Shown: positions 7,214 through 16,683, counted from the stretch's first letter. The stretch is DNA of 34,506 nucleotides from JANRKH01 sp033763595 (GCA_033763595.1 JANRKH010000040.1:1-34506); one strand, 5' to 3'. The notes: generated by a model not told the origin, from the sequence alone. Translations and numbers: made by a program.

Positions 7214-8732
7214 TTTCCTCTATTCTTTTGAAAACAGGTATTGCATCTTTTACTGCCTGACCAGGCCTCACTGCGTAATTTATGGATAAAAATTCAAACG
7301 ATCTTTCGCTATCTTTTATACCAATAATATCAAGAATTTTTGACGCTCCTATTGGAACAAAAGGTTGAAGACTAACCGCAATCACCCTTATCGCTTCAAT
7401 TAAAATATATATATCTTGTTTCATTTTTGCAAAATTATTCTTTCGACTAACCCATGGGGCCTCTTTATCAATATAAATATTTGCATCATCGGCAAAATTT
7501 ATGATCAAATCTAGTATCTTATTGATCTCATATTCTTGCATCAACATAAAAGACCTAGGAAAGATACTATAAGCAGTTTGAATAAGCTCTGAATCCCTAA
7601 GACATTCTTCATAATCTATGTCAGGAACCTTTGAGTCTAGATTTTTATTTACAAAAGATATAACCCTTTGGACTAAGTTACCAACCTTATTTGCAAGCTC
7701 CGAATTTATTCTGGCTGCAAAAGCTTGGGGCGAATAATTACCATCATTTCCCGCTATCACTTCCCTTGTGACATAATATCTGAAATAGTCTGATCCATGT
7801 TTTTCTATTATCTCAAGAGGATCAATAATATTACCAAGTGATTTAGAGATCTTTTGTCCTTCGTTAGTCCACCATCCATGAGCAAAAATTCTTTTTGGAG
7901 GCTTTATGCCTGCTGCCATCAAAAATGCGGGCCAGTATACAGCATGAAAAATTATTATATCCTTACCTATCATATGTAAATCACACGGCCAAAATAGCGA
8001 AAGCTCATGTAGATCATCCGGATATCCGGCAGCAGATAAGTAATTTACAAGGGCATCTAGCCATACATATATAGTATGGTCTTTATCCCCAGGCACTTCT
8101 ATACCCCACTTAAGACCAGTTCTTGATACAGCAAGATCAACAAGTCCTCTTTTTACAAAACTTATGACCTCATTTTTTCTTGCTTTAGGAAGTATAAAAT
8201 TCTCATTTGCCTCGTAAAATTCTAATAATTTATCTTGCCATTTAGATAAAGCAAAAAAATAGCAATCTTCCTCCATCCACTCAACTTTTGAGCCAGTAGG
8301 ACCAAGTCCATCCGGGGTGAGCTCATCTTCTGTATAATATGCCTCGTCTCTAACAGAATACCAGCCTGAATATTTACCTTTATAAATATTGCCACTTTCT
8401 TCAAGTTTCTGCCAAAATATAGTAGCAGCTTTTTTATGTCTATCCTCAGATGTTCTTATAAAATCATCATTTGTTGCCTGAATGATGCTGCATAATTCTT
8501 TAAACCTAAAAGATATTTCATCAACAAAAGCTTTAGGATCGATATTTTTTGCAATAGCTGCTTTTTCGATTTTCTGACCATGCTCATCAGTTCCTGTAAC
8601 AAATTTCACATTTTCGCCACTAAGCCTCTTAAATCTCGCAATAACATCTGAAAGAATAGTCGTATAAGCATGTCCTATATGCGGAACATCATTAACATAA
8701 TAAATTGGTGTTGTTATATAATAATTTTTCAT
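7206..8732 (-). CDS. metG: Methionyl-tRNA synthetase
   Basis: A 508-aa class I aminoacyl-tRNA synthetase charging tRNA-Met, including the initiator, in the cytoplasm. The N-terminal Rossmann fold carries HIGH (residues 18-21) and GTDEHGQKI; the KMSKS loop reads KISKS (294-298), followed by LGN. FWPCDLHMIGKDIIIFHAVYWPAF is typical of MetRS. It is the short type: there is no C-terminal EMAP/Trbp111 tRNA-binding domain, and the connective peptide lacks the CxxC zinc knuckle (YSGWYSVRDEAYYTEDEL stands where zinc-type enzymes have cysteines). The helical anticodon-binding domain fills about 350-508. It is the first gene of the metG-tatD pair, divergent from priA with about 60 bp between starts. 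Confidence 0.97.
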   Translation of the reverse strand: MKNYYITTPIYYVNDVPHIGHAYTTILSDVIARFKRLSGENVKFVTGTDEHGQKIEKAAIAKNIDPKAFVDEISFRFKELCSIIQATNDDFIRTSEDRHKKAATIFWQKLEESGNIYKGKYSGWYSVRDEAYYTEDELTPDGLGPTGSKVEWMEEDCYFFALSKWQDKLLEFYEANENFILPKARKNEVISFVKRGLVDLAVSRTGLKWGIEVPGDKDHTIYVWLDALVNYLSAAGYPDDLHELSLFWPCDLHMIGKDIIIFHAVYWPAFLMAAGIKPPKRIFAHGWWTNEGQKISKSLGNIIDPLEIIEKHGSDYFRYYVTREVIAGNDGNYSPQAFAARINSELANKVGNLVQRVISFVNKNLDSKVPDIDYEECLRDSELIQTAYSIFPRSFMLMQEYEINKILDLIINFADDANIYIDKEAPWVSRKNNFAKMKQDIYILIEAIRVIAVSLQPFVPIGASKILDIIGIKDSERSFEFLSINYAVRPGQAVKDAIPVFKRIEENV

Positions 8733-8791
8733 TATACCTTGTAAAACTTTAGCGCTATATTACTTATTAATTCAATATTTTCAAGAAAACT

Positions 8792-10723
8792 GTGAAAAAG
8801 TTTGACATAGTCACTACGAGCAATTCTGTTCCTATTCTGACCTACTCTTATTCTAAAGAACTAGATATAGGGTCAATTGTACATGTGCCACTTAGAAATA
8901 AAACTTTACTTGGGATTGTGATTCGCAGGAACGATGATTTAAGCGACTCTGTTAAGCTTAAGGAAATTATTCGTATTTTTAACGAATTTAAGATTTCCGA
9001 TGGCTTGCTTAAATTTTGCGATTTTTTTGCTAAATATTATCTAGCCGATATGGCATCTATAGTAAAAATGATTCTACCTGTAAAATTTAAGGATGAGATC
9101 AAGGTCAGATCTATAGAGCAAAATATTATCTTTAATCTCCCATCGCTCAGTCCCGCACAAGAATTAGCTTATAATGCTATCAAAAATACTTCTAAGGTCT
9201 CGGTTTTGCACGGGGTTACCGGATCCGGAAAAACTGAGGTTTATTTTCATTTAATAGCAGATCATCTGAGAGATGGTAAACAAATTTTACTGATGTTACC
9301 TGAAATAAGTTTAACACAGCAAATTGCAGAAAGGCTAAAAAAAGCTTTTGGATGCGATCCAATAATTTGGCACTCTGGCGTTAGCCCTGCAAAAAAACGT
9401 GATATTTTTTTTGGTGTTACAAGCGCATCTGTAAAAATCATTATAGGTACAAGAAGCAGCTTATTTTTACCATTCAAGAATTTGGGGATCATTATTGTTG
9501 ATGAGGAGCATGATTCTTCTTACAAACAAGAGGAGCAAACTCTTTATAATGCAAGGGATGCTGCTGTTTTAAGAGCAAGTCTTGAAGGGGTCAAAATTGT
9601 TTTAGCTTCTGCGACACCTTCTATAGAAACATATTATAATTCTGTTGAAGGTAAGTATGATTTAGTAAAACTTTCTGAAAGATATGGACCGGCTGTAATG
9701 CCTAAAATTCATGTGATCAACATGAGAAACCAGCCTAGGGGAAAGTGGATATCGAAAGAACTAGAGGTTGCAATTAAAAATGCACTCGAAGACAAGCATC
9801 AAGCTATTTTATTTATCAATCGTAGAGGTTATGCGCCATTGATGCTGTGCGTGTCTTGCGGATATAGATTTAGCTGTAATAACTGCTCCTCATGGCTTGT
9901 GTACCATAAAAATGCAAATAGTCTTGTATGCCATCACTGCGGCTATACAGAAGACAAAAAGGATAAATGCCCAGATTGCGATTCAAATAATTTAATTGCA
10001 TATGGTCCAGGGGTAGAGAGAATAGGAGATGAAATATCTCAATTATTTCCTTTTGCAAAACTTGCTTTATTCACCAAAGTGAATGTAGAGAGCGAGGCGG
10101 CATTAGCAGATCTCATCAAGAGTATAGAAAATAGGGATGTAGATATAATAGTTGGCACTCAAATAGTCACTAAGGGATTTCACTTTCCTTATGTTTCAGT
10201 TGTTGGAATTATTGACGCAGACTCTGGTCTTTCTAATATTGATTTGAAAGCAAGTGAGAGATGCTTTCAGCTTTTAAGCCAAATTAGCGGAAGAGCTGGC
10301 AGATCTAGAACAGAAGGTGCGGCCTTTTTTCAAACTTATTATCAGGATACTAAATTATTTGAACATATACAAAACGACGATCAAGAATCATTTTATAAAG
10401 AAGAGATAGAATCAAGAGTAAAATCGTCGTTACCACCAATTACTAGAATAGTTGCGCTTATAATTTCCTCAGATAACGAGAATCTTGCCTTGCACGAAGC
10501 AAAAAAAATCAGAAACTTAAGTCCAAAAGTTAATAGAGTTAATATTCTTGGGCCCGCGCCTGCAACCATGAGCAAACTTAGAGGTAAATTTAGGTTTAGA
10601 ATATTATATATCTCTGATAAAAAATATGATATTCAAAAATATATAGATACATTACTTGCCAAAATAAAACCCCATTCGAGCGTCTATATCAGAGCCGAAA
10701 TAGACCCTCAAAGTTTTTATTAG
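8792..10723 (+). CDS. priA: Primosomal replication restart helicase PriA
   Basis: A 643-aa 3'-5' DNA helicase that reloads DnaB at repaired forks. In order: an N-terminal 3'-OH-binding domain (1-105), Walker A GVTGSGKTEVY (from 141), DEEH box (237-240), ASATPS motif III, then eight zinc-ligand cysteines (353, 356, 362, 365, 380, 383, 393, 396), and the C-terminal helicase lobe with VGTQIVTKGFHFP and QISGRAGR. It is shorter than E. coli PriA (732 aa), mostly at the N-terminal domain. The start is GTG at 8792 (GTGAAAAAGTTTGAC), since no in-frame ATG precedes the conserved N-terminus. The 89 bp downstream, before the convergent glycosyltransferase gene, hold a hairpin. Confidence 0.97.
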   Translation: MKKFDIVTTSNSVPILTYSYSKELDIGSIVHVPLRNKTLLGIVIRRNDDLSDSVKLKEIIRIFNEFKISDGLLKFCDFFAKYYLADMASIVKMILPVKFKDEIKVRSIEQNIIFNLPSLSPAQELAYNAIKNTSKVSVLHGVTGSGKTEVYFHLIADHLRDGKQILLMLPEISLTQQIAERLKKAFGCDPIIWHSGVSPAKKRDIFFGVTSASVKIIIGTRSSLFLPFKNLGIIIVDEEHDSSYKQEEQTLYNARDAAVLRASLEGVKIVLASATPSIETYYNSVEGKYDLVKLSERYGPAVMPKIHVINMRNQPRGKWISKELEVAIKNALEDKHQAILFINRRGYAPLMLCVSCGYRFSCNNCSSWLVYHKNANSLVCHHCGYTEDKKDKCPDCDSNNLIAYGPGVERIGDEISQLFPFAKLALFTKVNVESEAALADLIKSIENRDVDIIVGTQIVTKGFHFPYVSVVGIIDADSGLSNIDLKASERCFQLLSQISGRAGRSRTEGAAFFQTYYQDTKLFEHIQNDDQESFYKEEIESRVKSSLPPITRIVALIISSDNENLALHEAKKIRNLSPKVNRVNILGPAPATMSKLRGKFRFRILYISDKKYDIQKYIDTLLAKIKPHSSVYIRAEIDPQSFY

Positions 10724-10733
10724 AGCAATTTGA

Positions 10734-10798
10734 AAACTCTACTTTCTACTTGAGATATACGCCTACGGTCTTTTCACTCCGTATGCTCATATCAATAC
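10734..10798. terminator. Repeated 20-mer and hairpin between convergent genes
   Basis: The word AAACTCTACTTTCTACTTGA (10734-10753) is identical to 3917-3936. Next comes an imperfect hairpin: GATATACGCCTACGG (10754-10768 region) against CCGTATGCTCATATC, with a TCTTTTCACT loop. Its position between the 3' ends of priA and the glycosyltransferase suits a bidirectional terminator, but there is no uridine tract of note, so it may instead be a further dispersed palindrome. Confidence 0.4.
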
Positions 10799-10812
10799 TA
10801 CTTTCCAAATGA

Positions 10813-11838
10813 TTAATTTATTTGGTTTTTTGAGTTTATGGAATAGTCTATAAACTGCTTCAGATCCTTTATAGGATCCTGGTTTTTGTAAAAAGTCTTT
10901 GTATTATAATATAGTAATTCTAAGTATTTTCTTTTATCGACATACCAACAACGAGAAGCCACTAGCTTATAAATATCATGAATATTTCTTCTAACATATT
11001 CAGTGTCGAATGAAATCAGATTCTTTACAGCCAGCAAAAACTCGATATATTCTGGAACCTTTGAGGTTTTTGTAACGTTTTTTGCGATTGATGGGCGATA
11101 GCATATAATTTTTTTTGCCTGAATAAATTTAGCTTTTGACGCACATCTTAAAGATAAAGAAAAGGTTCTTTGATAGATCTCATTATCAAATTTGCTGATC
11201 TCATCTAAAAGTCCTCTTGAGATCATTGAAGTTGGATCACCCACAAGACCAATTTTACTTGACTTAGACAATTCTAACAAAGGAGAATCAATTATCCTTG
11301 TTCTAACATGACCTGAATTATTATCTTTTTGATACGAAGTAGTTCGGGCATTTAAATTCAGGGTAGTAACAAAGTTAGAGTACAGATTTTGTGATGCTTC
11401 GTACTTATCATTTAAGTTTGCGTAAAGCATTGAATTCACATTTTGCGTCAGTAAATTTTGATCATTAAAACTGTAAGACGCATCTAAACCAAACGCAACC
11501 TTCTGGTGATTTTTTTCCATTAGCTCAAGAAGATATTCAAAGCCCTTAGGATCTATAATACTTGCTCCATCAAGGAACTTAATGTGAGAGCCAGATGCAA
11601 GCAAGATTCCCTCATTTATGAAAGTCGAAGGACCACGCTTGTCTTTAGATATGATAGTAGTGTTTGGTAAGTCCGATGAAAAAGCCTTTATAGCACTTAA
11701 AGAATCGTCCGTGGATCCATCGTTAACAATAATGAATTCCTTACGAAAATCGCCAGATAATTTTTTTAGAGATTCTATTACCGGCTCAACAAAATTTGCC
11801 TGATTAAAAACATTAACTACAAAACTAACTTTTATCAT
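10813..11838 (-). CDS. Family 2 glycosyltransferase (GT-A fold)
   Basis: A 341-aa cytoplasmic glycosyltransferase-like protein. The N-terminal half is a GT2 domain: VSFVVNVFNQANFVEPVIESL (4-24), nucleotide-binding VNDGSTDDS (38-46) and SGSHIKFLDGASII (82-95). The position of the metal-binding DXD motif reads D90-G91-A92-S93, so the second aspartate is missing; donor binding may be altered or the enzyme inactive. The C-terminal half (about 200-341) has no recognised domain and is rich in Tyr and Lys. The start overlaps the end of the upstream secreted orphan by 14 nt, so the two form a translationally coupled pair. The substrate is unknown; a surface polysaccharide or protein glycan is only a guess. 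Confidence 0.85.
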   Translation of the reverse strand: MIKVSFVVNVFNQANFVEPVIESLKKLSGDFRKEFIIVNDGSTDDSLSAIKAFSSDLPNTTIISKDKRGPSTFINEGILLASGSHIKFLDGASIIDPKGFEYLLELMEKNHQKVAFGLDASYSFNDQNLLTQNVNSMLYANLNDKYEASQNLYSNFVTTLNLNARTTSYQKDNNSGHVRTRIIDSPLLELSKSSKIGLVGDPTSMISRGLLDEISKFDNEIYQRTFSLSLRCASKAKFIQAKKIICYRPSIAKNVTKTSKVPEYIEFLLAVKNLISFDTEYVRRNIHDIYKLVASRCWYVDKRKYLELLYYNTKTFYKNQDPIKDLKQFIDYSINSKNQIN

Positions 11839-12559
11839 TTTCTGAATTTAATTCTATATGAGCTTCGTCCATAATATATCCAAGCCATCCCTCATCTTCA
11901 TCAGGTCCAGAGCTATTCGGGGCATGAAGCTTGATTCCATCGGACTGCCTTGGGGCCTTAGGGATAGGATATCCAGACTCTGATACTTTAAAAGCCTCGT
12001 TTTGCCATGAAGGAGGCCCTTCAGGGTTTTTGAGAACAGATTTAACATAATATGCTTGCTGCCTATATTTTCTTCTATTCGAAGCATCTTTGATTCTAAA
12101 CATAGATCCATCAGCATGAACATATATTTCACCGCTTTCATTTAAAAGTCTATCTTTTTTTGTGCTATTTTCTTTTGAGGTATCAATTAAGTCTTTTTTC
12201 GTAAAGCCCTCTTTCTCTAAAATAACTATGAGCTCTTCTTTTCCAACATTATGCAAACTCAGATCTTTAGCTCTATTCCCATATTTTCCAGCTAAAAAAT
12301 GGTTTAATAAGTCTCTAAGCTCGGTATTTCTTTCGAGAATTTTTAGATCCCAAATGCCATTCTCAGACAAAGGCTCTTCTTTGAAGGCCATCACCGCTTT
12401 TTCAACCCCAATAGCTAAAGGCTTAAATTTTGCCTGCCTTTTTATTTTTAGGTGTTTGTGTATGTTGCTCGAAGGTTTTTGTTGAACATTTATCTCCTCA
12501 GCGTTAATATGAAATGTAAGCAAGGAAAGTGCTAGAAAAACGAGATGTAATTTTTTCAT
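11825..12559 (-). CDS. Secreted hypothetical protein, 244 aa
   Basis: I do not recognise this protein. Residues 1-20 are a good signal peptide (MKKLHLVFLALSLLTFHINA, cleaved before EEINV), so it is probably periplasmic or exported. The mature part is hydrophilic. A basic segment (about 30-45) precedes an acidic helix region (GIWDLKILERNTELRDLL). The C-terminal half has HADGSMFRIKDASNRRKYRQ and a Pro/Gly-rich tail ending GPDEDEGWLGYIMDEAHIEL. It is the first gene of a two-gene unit with the GT2 protein (14-nt overlap), which suggests related roles, possibly at the cell envelope. No catalytic motif is visible. Confidence 0.8.
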   Translation of the reverse strand: MKKLHLVFLALSLLTFHINAEEINVQQKPSSNIHKHLKIKRQAKFKPLAIGVEKAVMAFKEEPLSENGIWDLKILERNTELRDLLNHFLAGKYGNRAKDLSLHNVGKEELIVILEKEGFTKKDLIDTSKENSTKKDRLLNESGEIYVHADGSMFRIKDASNRRKYRQQAYYVKSVLKNPEGPPSWQNEAFKVSESGYPIPKAPRQSDGIKLHAPNSSGPDEDEGWLGYIMDEAHIELNSENDKS

Positions 12560-12758
12560 GATTTTAGATGTGAAAATGTAAATTAATTAAGTTTAAGTTT
12601 GAAATCTTGATATTTAAATAACTATATCTTCGCATATTAGTATGTTGTAACGAATATAGTGCTAACAAATATAGTTAAAAAACATAATAAGCTAATAAAA
12701 TCAGATTTATAAGTCTTAACTGGTGGCTCAGTATACAAAAAAATTTCAATAGTGCAAG

Positions 12759-13622
12759 ATGCAAAAATATAATTTTTATTCAAAAATTTTTATAGAAAAA
12801 CTAGTGATCTTCGTCTTTTTTTTGCTTTTGATTGGACTTGGTTTTTGGCAGGTACTTAGATCTATTGAAAAAGAAAAGTACATAAGCAACATTATTTTAT
12901 CGTTAAATGAACCTCCTACTGCAGATTTTGATGTAGAGAACTTAAAAATTTACGACTTTGTAAAAATTAGTGGATATATACATTCCTCGGATATTTTATG
13001 GCTATATAGAAGGCACCCTCTTGCTAAAAATCAAGATGGAGCTTATTTGATTGTAAAACTAAAAGCTTCTAACCTTAGACTTCCAAGCAAACAATCCTCA
13101 AGTATTGCACTGACAAGAGAAGTCTTATCAGATTTAGAGCAAAAGACAGAAAGTAAGCCTATATTCGCGCGTGAGAATTCCGATAATGTAACTCAAGACA
13201 CATTCTCACGAGAAGTTGAATTGCCAGAGAGGGCCAATCAAGAATTCGCAGTGGTAATAGGGTGGGTACTTACAAAAAATATGCATAATTTGCTCGAGGA
13301 GATCAAAAATGGCAAAAGCGTTGAATTATCTGGTCTTATCATGCCTAAAGAGTCAAGCTCCTTGTTGATTCCGCGTAATAATTTTGAAAAAAAAATCTGT
13401 TTTACGCTCGACATGACAGAGATTTCGTCTTATTTTGATATGGAGCTGGTGGATTATTTCATCTCAGCACTTGATGCATCTCATCAGTTTGATACGAAAA
13501 TGCTCCCTATCACGCCAAATATGATGATAAATATTAAAAATAATCACATAGCATATGCAGCCATGTGGTTTTCGCTAGCAGGTGTTCTTGCGTATATTTT
13601 TACATTTACCAAAAAAACTTAA
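12759..13622 (+). CDS. SURF1-family cytochrome oxidase assembly protein
   Basis: A 287-aa inner-membrane protein of the SURF1/Shy1 family, which helps insert heme a into subunit I of cytochrome c oxidase. An N-terminal transmembrane helix (about 14-30) runs into the family signature GLGFWQVLRSIEKEKYI. The large periplasmic middle has WLYRRHPLAKNQDGAYLIVKL and VVIGWVL, and the C-terminal helix follows the typical NNHIAYAAMWFSLAGVLAYIF. Length is usual, though the 110-150 region (Ser/Glu-rich) looks like a lineage-specific insertion. It lies 21 bp upstream of the Mrp-like operon and may share its transcript. ctaA (heme A synthase), in the same pathway, lies at 28442-29443. Confidence 0.93.
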   Translation: MQKYNFYSKIFIEKLVIFVFFLLLIGLGFWQVLRSIEKEKYISNIILSLNEPPTADFDVENLKIYDFVKISGYIHSSDILWLYRRHPLAKNQDGAYLIVKLKASNLRLPSKQSSSIALTREVLSDLEQKTESKPIFARENSDNVTQDTFSREVELPERANQEFAVVIGWVLTKNMHNLLEEIKNGKSVELSGLIMPKESSSLLIPRNNFEKKICFTLDMTEISSYFDMELVDYFISALDASHQFDTKMLPITPNMMINIKNNHIAYAAMWFSLAGVLAYIFTFTKKT

Positions 13623-13643
13623 TATCTCATCTGATACTAACTT

Positions 13644-13937
13644 ATGACTATAATTGATTCAATTTTTTACCTTTTACTTTTGACTGGATATTTCTTTATA
13701 TTTTCAGCGGCAATAGGGGTTTTAAGATTCAAAGACGATTACTCAAAAATTCATGCAACTAGCATATCTGATAATCTTGGAATTCCTATTGTGTATATTG
13801 CGCTTTCTATAAAAAATTATGGAGATCCAATATGTCTAAAGTATATTTTACTCGCTATTATGATATTTTTTATTTCACCAATCGTCTCTCATTCAATCGC
13901 TCACTCTATTTATTTAACAGGTGATAATGAACATTAA
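13644..13937 (+). CDS. mnhG: Mrp-type antiporter subunit G
   Basis: A 97-aa protein with three hydrophobic segments (about 6-26, 45-57, 64-88) matching the MnhG/MrpG/PhaG family: GVLRFKDDYSKIHATSISDNLG aligns with the family hallmark GVLRFPDFYTRLHA...D-LG. It is a small membrane subunit of the multisubunit Na+(K+)/H+ antiporter. It is the first antiporter gene of the operon, unlike the canonical A-B-C-D-E-F-G order where G is last. It overlaps the next gene. Confidence 0.92.
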   Translation: MTIIDSIFYLLLLTGYFFIFSAAIGVLRFKDDYSKIHATSISDNLGIPIVYIALSIKNYGDPICLKYILLAIMIFFISPIVSHSIAHSIYLTGDNEH

Positions 13938-14493
13938 TTCGTTTAGCATCTTAAATTTTACTGATATTATATCGATTAATTTATTATTGAGTCTTATTTT
14001 ATTATGCCTGCTGATACTATCTTCAAAAAGCAAGCTCATAATAATTTTCGGCTTATCTTCAGTGAGCGCTTTAGTATGCATATTTTATTTGATTTTAGAT
14101 GCTGCAGATGTCGCTCTTACAGAAGCTTCTATAAATGCAGCTACATCAACAGTTTTTATCATTTTACTTGCAAAAAAAGTCCAGATAAGCACCGATAATC
14201 CATCTGAGCGGCCTAGCGTAAGAATTTACGCCGGAATACTCGCTACTTTATCTATAGTTTATTTATTCTATAAACTAAGTCCAGTATTGCCAGAATTTGG
14301 CAATAAAGAAAATATTATCCATTTAAGCTCTGAATATTACTTACAAAATACACTTAAGGAGATTAATATTCCAGCCTTTGTTACCGCAATACTTGGAGAT
14401 TATAGAGCGTTTGATACGATGCTAGAAACGATTGTAATTTTTACCGCAGGACTTGGTGTTTATAACATAGTTGGAGTTCGTTATGAGAAGTAG
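13927..14493 (+). CDS. Stand-alone MrpA C-terminal domain (DUF4040/MbhD-MbhE-like)
   Basis: A 188-aa membrane protein equivalent to the C-terminal part of MrpA, here as its own gene. GLSSVSALVCIFYLILDAADVALTEASINAATSTVF (about 40-75) is the DUF4040/MbhD signature with the DVALTEA core. NIPAFVTAILGDYRAFDTMLETIVIFTAGLGVY (about 150-182) matches the MbhE-like end of MrpA, whose usual form is N-V-LVDFRGFDTLGE. The N-terminal NuoL-like part of MrpA is absent. I chose ATG 13927 because AGGTGA lies just before it; GTG 13921 would add two residues. It overlaps mnhG by 11 nt and the following mnhB by 11 nt. Confidence 0.85.
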   Translation: MNINSFSILNFTDIISINLLLSLILLCLLILSSKSKLIIIFGLSSVSALVCIFYLILDAADVALTEASINAATSTVFIILLAKKVQISTDNPSERPSVRIYAGILATLSIVYLFYKLSPVLPEFGNKENIIHLSSEYYLQNTLKEINIPAFVTAILGDYRAFDTMLETIVIFTAGLGVYNIVGVRYEK

Positions 14494-14902
14494 TAGTAGC
14501 AGCAATATAAACAAAATCTCAACTAGCTTTTTATTGCCATATTTAATATGTTTTTCACTTTATATTCAAATCTTTGGAGAGGTTTCACCAGGCGGAGGCT
14601 TCCAAGCTGGCAGTCTATTTGCTACATGCCTTATTGGTTATGATATTTCAGTAGCTGATATTAAGATGATGATAAGCCCGAACTTGTTAGCAAGAATTGG
14701 CGCTACTGGTATATTAATTTACTGGTTCGTGGGTTTTTTTGGTTTAATTTTTGGTAGAAAATTTTTTGATTATGATGCATTTCTCTTTATAGTATCACAA
14801 GAATATGCGCACATACTTGGTATTATTATTATTGAATTTGGGGTTGGGATTGCTGTATCCTCGACAATTTTTTTAATTTACAGAGAATTATATGCTAAAT
14901 AA
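14483..14902 (+). CDS. mnhB: Mrp-type antiporter subunit B
   Basis: A 139-aa membrane protein with about four helices and the MnhB hallmark GEVSPGGGFQAGSLFAT (about 33-49). The segment FFDYDAFLFIVSQEYAHILGIIIIEFGVGIAV is the conserved C-terminal half. I chose ATG 14483 because GGAG (14473-14476) sits at Shine-Dalgarno distance; the TTG at 14471 would only add MEFV. It overlaps the preceding gene by 11 nt and the following mnhC by 11 nt, so these subunits are translationally coupled. Confidence 0.92.
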   Translation: MRSSSSSNINKISTSFLLPYLICFSLYIQIFGEVSPGGGFQAGSLFATCLIGYDISVADIKMMISPNLLARIGATGILIYWFVGFFGLIFGRKFFDYDAFLFIVSQEYAHILGIIIIEFGVGIAVSSTIFLIYRELYAK

Positions 14903-15221
14903 TTTACCATATTTTTTATCCAGCTTCTTGATAGTTTTTGGAATTTTTATGAGTATTGCAACTAGGTATTATTTTACCAAGCTAGTTGGAGTAATAATAA
15001 TGCAATCAGGTGTATTATTATTTTTTATGTCTATTAGTAAAATTACCGGCGCGAAGCCTCCAGTTTACGATCAAAATATACTGATTTATTCAAATCCGCT
15101 TCCACAGGTCTTAATGCTAACTGCTATAGTAGTTGGACTTGCAACTACATCTATAGGCCTAAGCTTACTCTCAAAAATGACTAAGGATCATGGCACGATT
15201 AAAGAAGATGAGCTAACATAA
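14892..15221 (+). CDS. mnhC: Mrp-type antiporter subunit C (NuoK-like)
   Basis: A 109-aa, three-helix protein of the MnhC/NuoK family. NPLPQVLMLTAIVVGLATTSIGLSLL (about 76-101) is the strong family match (NPLPQALVLTAIVI-), and TGAKPPVYDQN precedes it as usual. It belongs to the inner-membrane antiporter complex and is homologous to complex I subunit NuoK. The ATG lies inside the end of mnhB; a gap of about 19 bp separates it from mnhD. Confidence 0.94.
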   Translation: MLNNLPYFLSSFLIVFGIFMSIATRYYFTKLVGVIIMQSGVLLFFMSISKITGAKPPVYDQNILIYSNPLPQVLMLTAIVVGLATTSIGLSLLSKMTKDHGTIKEDELT

Positions 15222-15240
15222 AACAACAAGTCCTCATTAT

Positions 15241-16683
15241 ATGTATAGTTTTTTGCTGCATCATGCACCTGCTCTTCTTATTGGTCTTCCAGTATTTTTC
15301 TCTCTAATGATCGTTATTACTTGTAGCGAAATTTTAGGCAGTAGATTGATGATTACTGCAAATATACTTATGCTTCTATACTCGTTGTTCATTCTTATAT
15401 TTAGCAAAGATGATATAGATTATATTTTTGGAGGATACGAAAAAAAAGTAGGAATAGAGTTTATGTTAGGGCATTTTGAGAGTTTGTTATTAACTCTTCA
15501 ATATACTCTTGCCTCTATTTTTAGCATGTCTTATGCATCAACATTTAAAAGCCAAGTTGAACCTATTTTAAAGGAGGATAGAAGATTCATTCCTTATGCA
15601 TTATTCTTAATTGTTAATGCAGGATTTTCTGGAATTATATTAACAAATGACGCATTTAATTTATACGTATTTTTGGAGATAGTGACTATATCTTCATACC
15701 CTCTTTTAGCAATCAGCAACGAAAAAAAAGCTATTAATTACACGTTTGATTATCTGATTATCGGAACTGTTGCTTCCAGCCTAATTTTAGTATTTGTAGG
15801 ATTTCTTTTAATATTAACAGGAAGTCTAAACCTAAGTATTATTAAAGAAGCGAATTTGGCTCAAAACGAACATTTGCAACTAATATTACCTTTATTATTT
15901 GTAGGAATTTTGATCAAACTCGCAATATTTCCTTTTCACTCATGGAAAATTCAGTCATATTCAAGCACATCAGCTACAAACTCTATTTTTTTTCTATCAC
16001 TGGGCAATATTATAATAATTGCGCTTTTTCATAAATTCCACTTTTTATACTCTTCGTCAAGTACCATACATCAAGTATACTTAATACTATGCATAAGCGC
16101 ATTAGTATGTTCGATACTCGGATATTTCACGGAAAAATTTATAGATCTACTTATATATTCTTCGATATCTTCATTTAGCTCCTTTTTACTTCTATGGCCT
16201 TATGGAGCAAAATTCGGATATGGCACTAATCTTTCGGTGGCGCTTGAACTTCTGATAATAGATTCCGTAACAAAAATGGGCCTTGCTCATTTAACTTTAA
16301 TCGCAAAAACAAATAATCTTAATATTAGAGATGTAAAATATATATTCTCCAATCATAGATATCTAAATTACTCATTAATTTTCTTACTTTTAAATGCGGC
16401 ATCTCTGCCTCCTACAATAATGTTTTATGCAAAAATAGAACTGATAGAGAAGATATTTAAAATGCATAGTATATATCTCCCATTTATCCTCGTATCTTCG
16501 TGCTTTACTATATTAACATTCATGAATATTTTAAAAATAATAATAACAGCAGAGCCAACTAGTAAAAATGATCAAAATGTTACAGAGCATATTAAGTCAT
16601 ATGCTGGGATGTTAGTACCAACTGCAATACTTCTTTTGTTATTGATTTTTAGCAATATTTTATACAAGGAATTCTTAGTATGA
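15241..16683 (+). CDS. mnhD: Mrp-type antiporter subunit D (NuoL/M/N-like)
   Basis: A 480-aa polytopic inner-membrane protein of the proton-translocating NuoL/M/N-MrpA/D family. NAGFSGIILTNDAFNLYVFLEIVTISSYPLLA carries the conserved glutamate (Glu146) of transmembrane helix 5, and GILIKLAIFPFHSWK the conserved lysine (Lys226) of helix 7. A further lysine, in DSVTKMGLAHL (344), fits the third position of the proton path. The N-terminal NDAFNLYVFLEI wording is MrpD-like. It follows mnhC and overlaps the next gene by 4 nt (ATGA). Confidence 0.93.
   Translation: MYSFLLHHAPALLIGLPVFFSLMIVITCSEILGSRLMITANILMLLYSLFILIFSKDDIDYIFGGYEKKVGIEFMLGHFESLLLTLQYTLASIFSMSYASTFKSQVEPILKEDRRFIPYALFLIVNAGFSGIILTNDAFNLYVFLEIVTISSYPLLAISNEKKAINYTFDYLIIGTVASSLILVFVGFLLILTGSLNLSIIKEANLAQNEHLQLILPLLFVGILIKLAIFPFHSWKIQSYSSTSATNSIFFLSLGNIIIIALFHKFHFLYSSSSTIHQVYLILCISALVCSILGYFTEKFIDLLIYSSISSFSSFLLLWPYGAKFGYGTNLSVALELLIIDSVTKMGLAHLTLIAKTNNLNIRDVKYIFSNHRYLNYSLIFLLLNAASLPPTIMFYAKIELIEKIFKMHSIYLPFILVSSCFTILTFMNILKIIITAEPTSKNDQNVTEHIKSYAGMLVPTAILLLLLIFSNILYKEFLV

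Noticed and set aside
14471..14482. TTG start for mnhB
   Set aside because: GGAG inside this stretch is better read as the ribosome site for ATG 14483.
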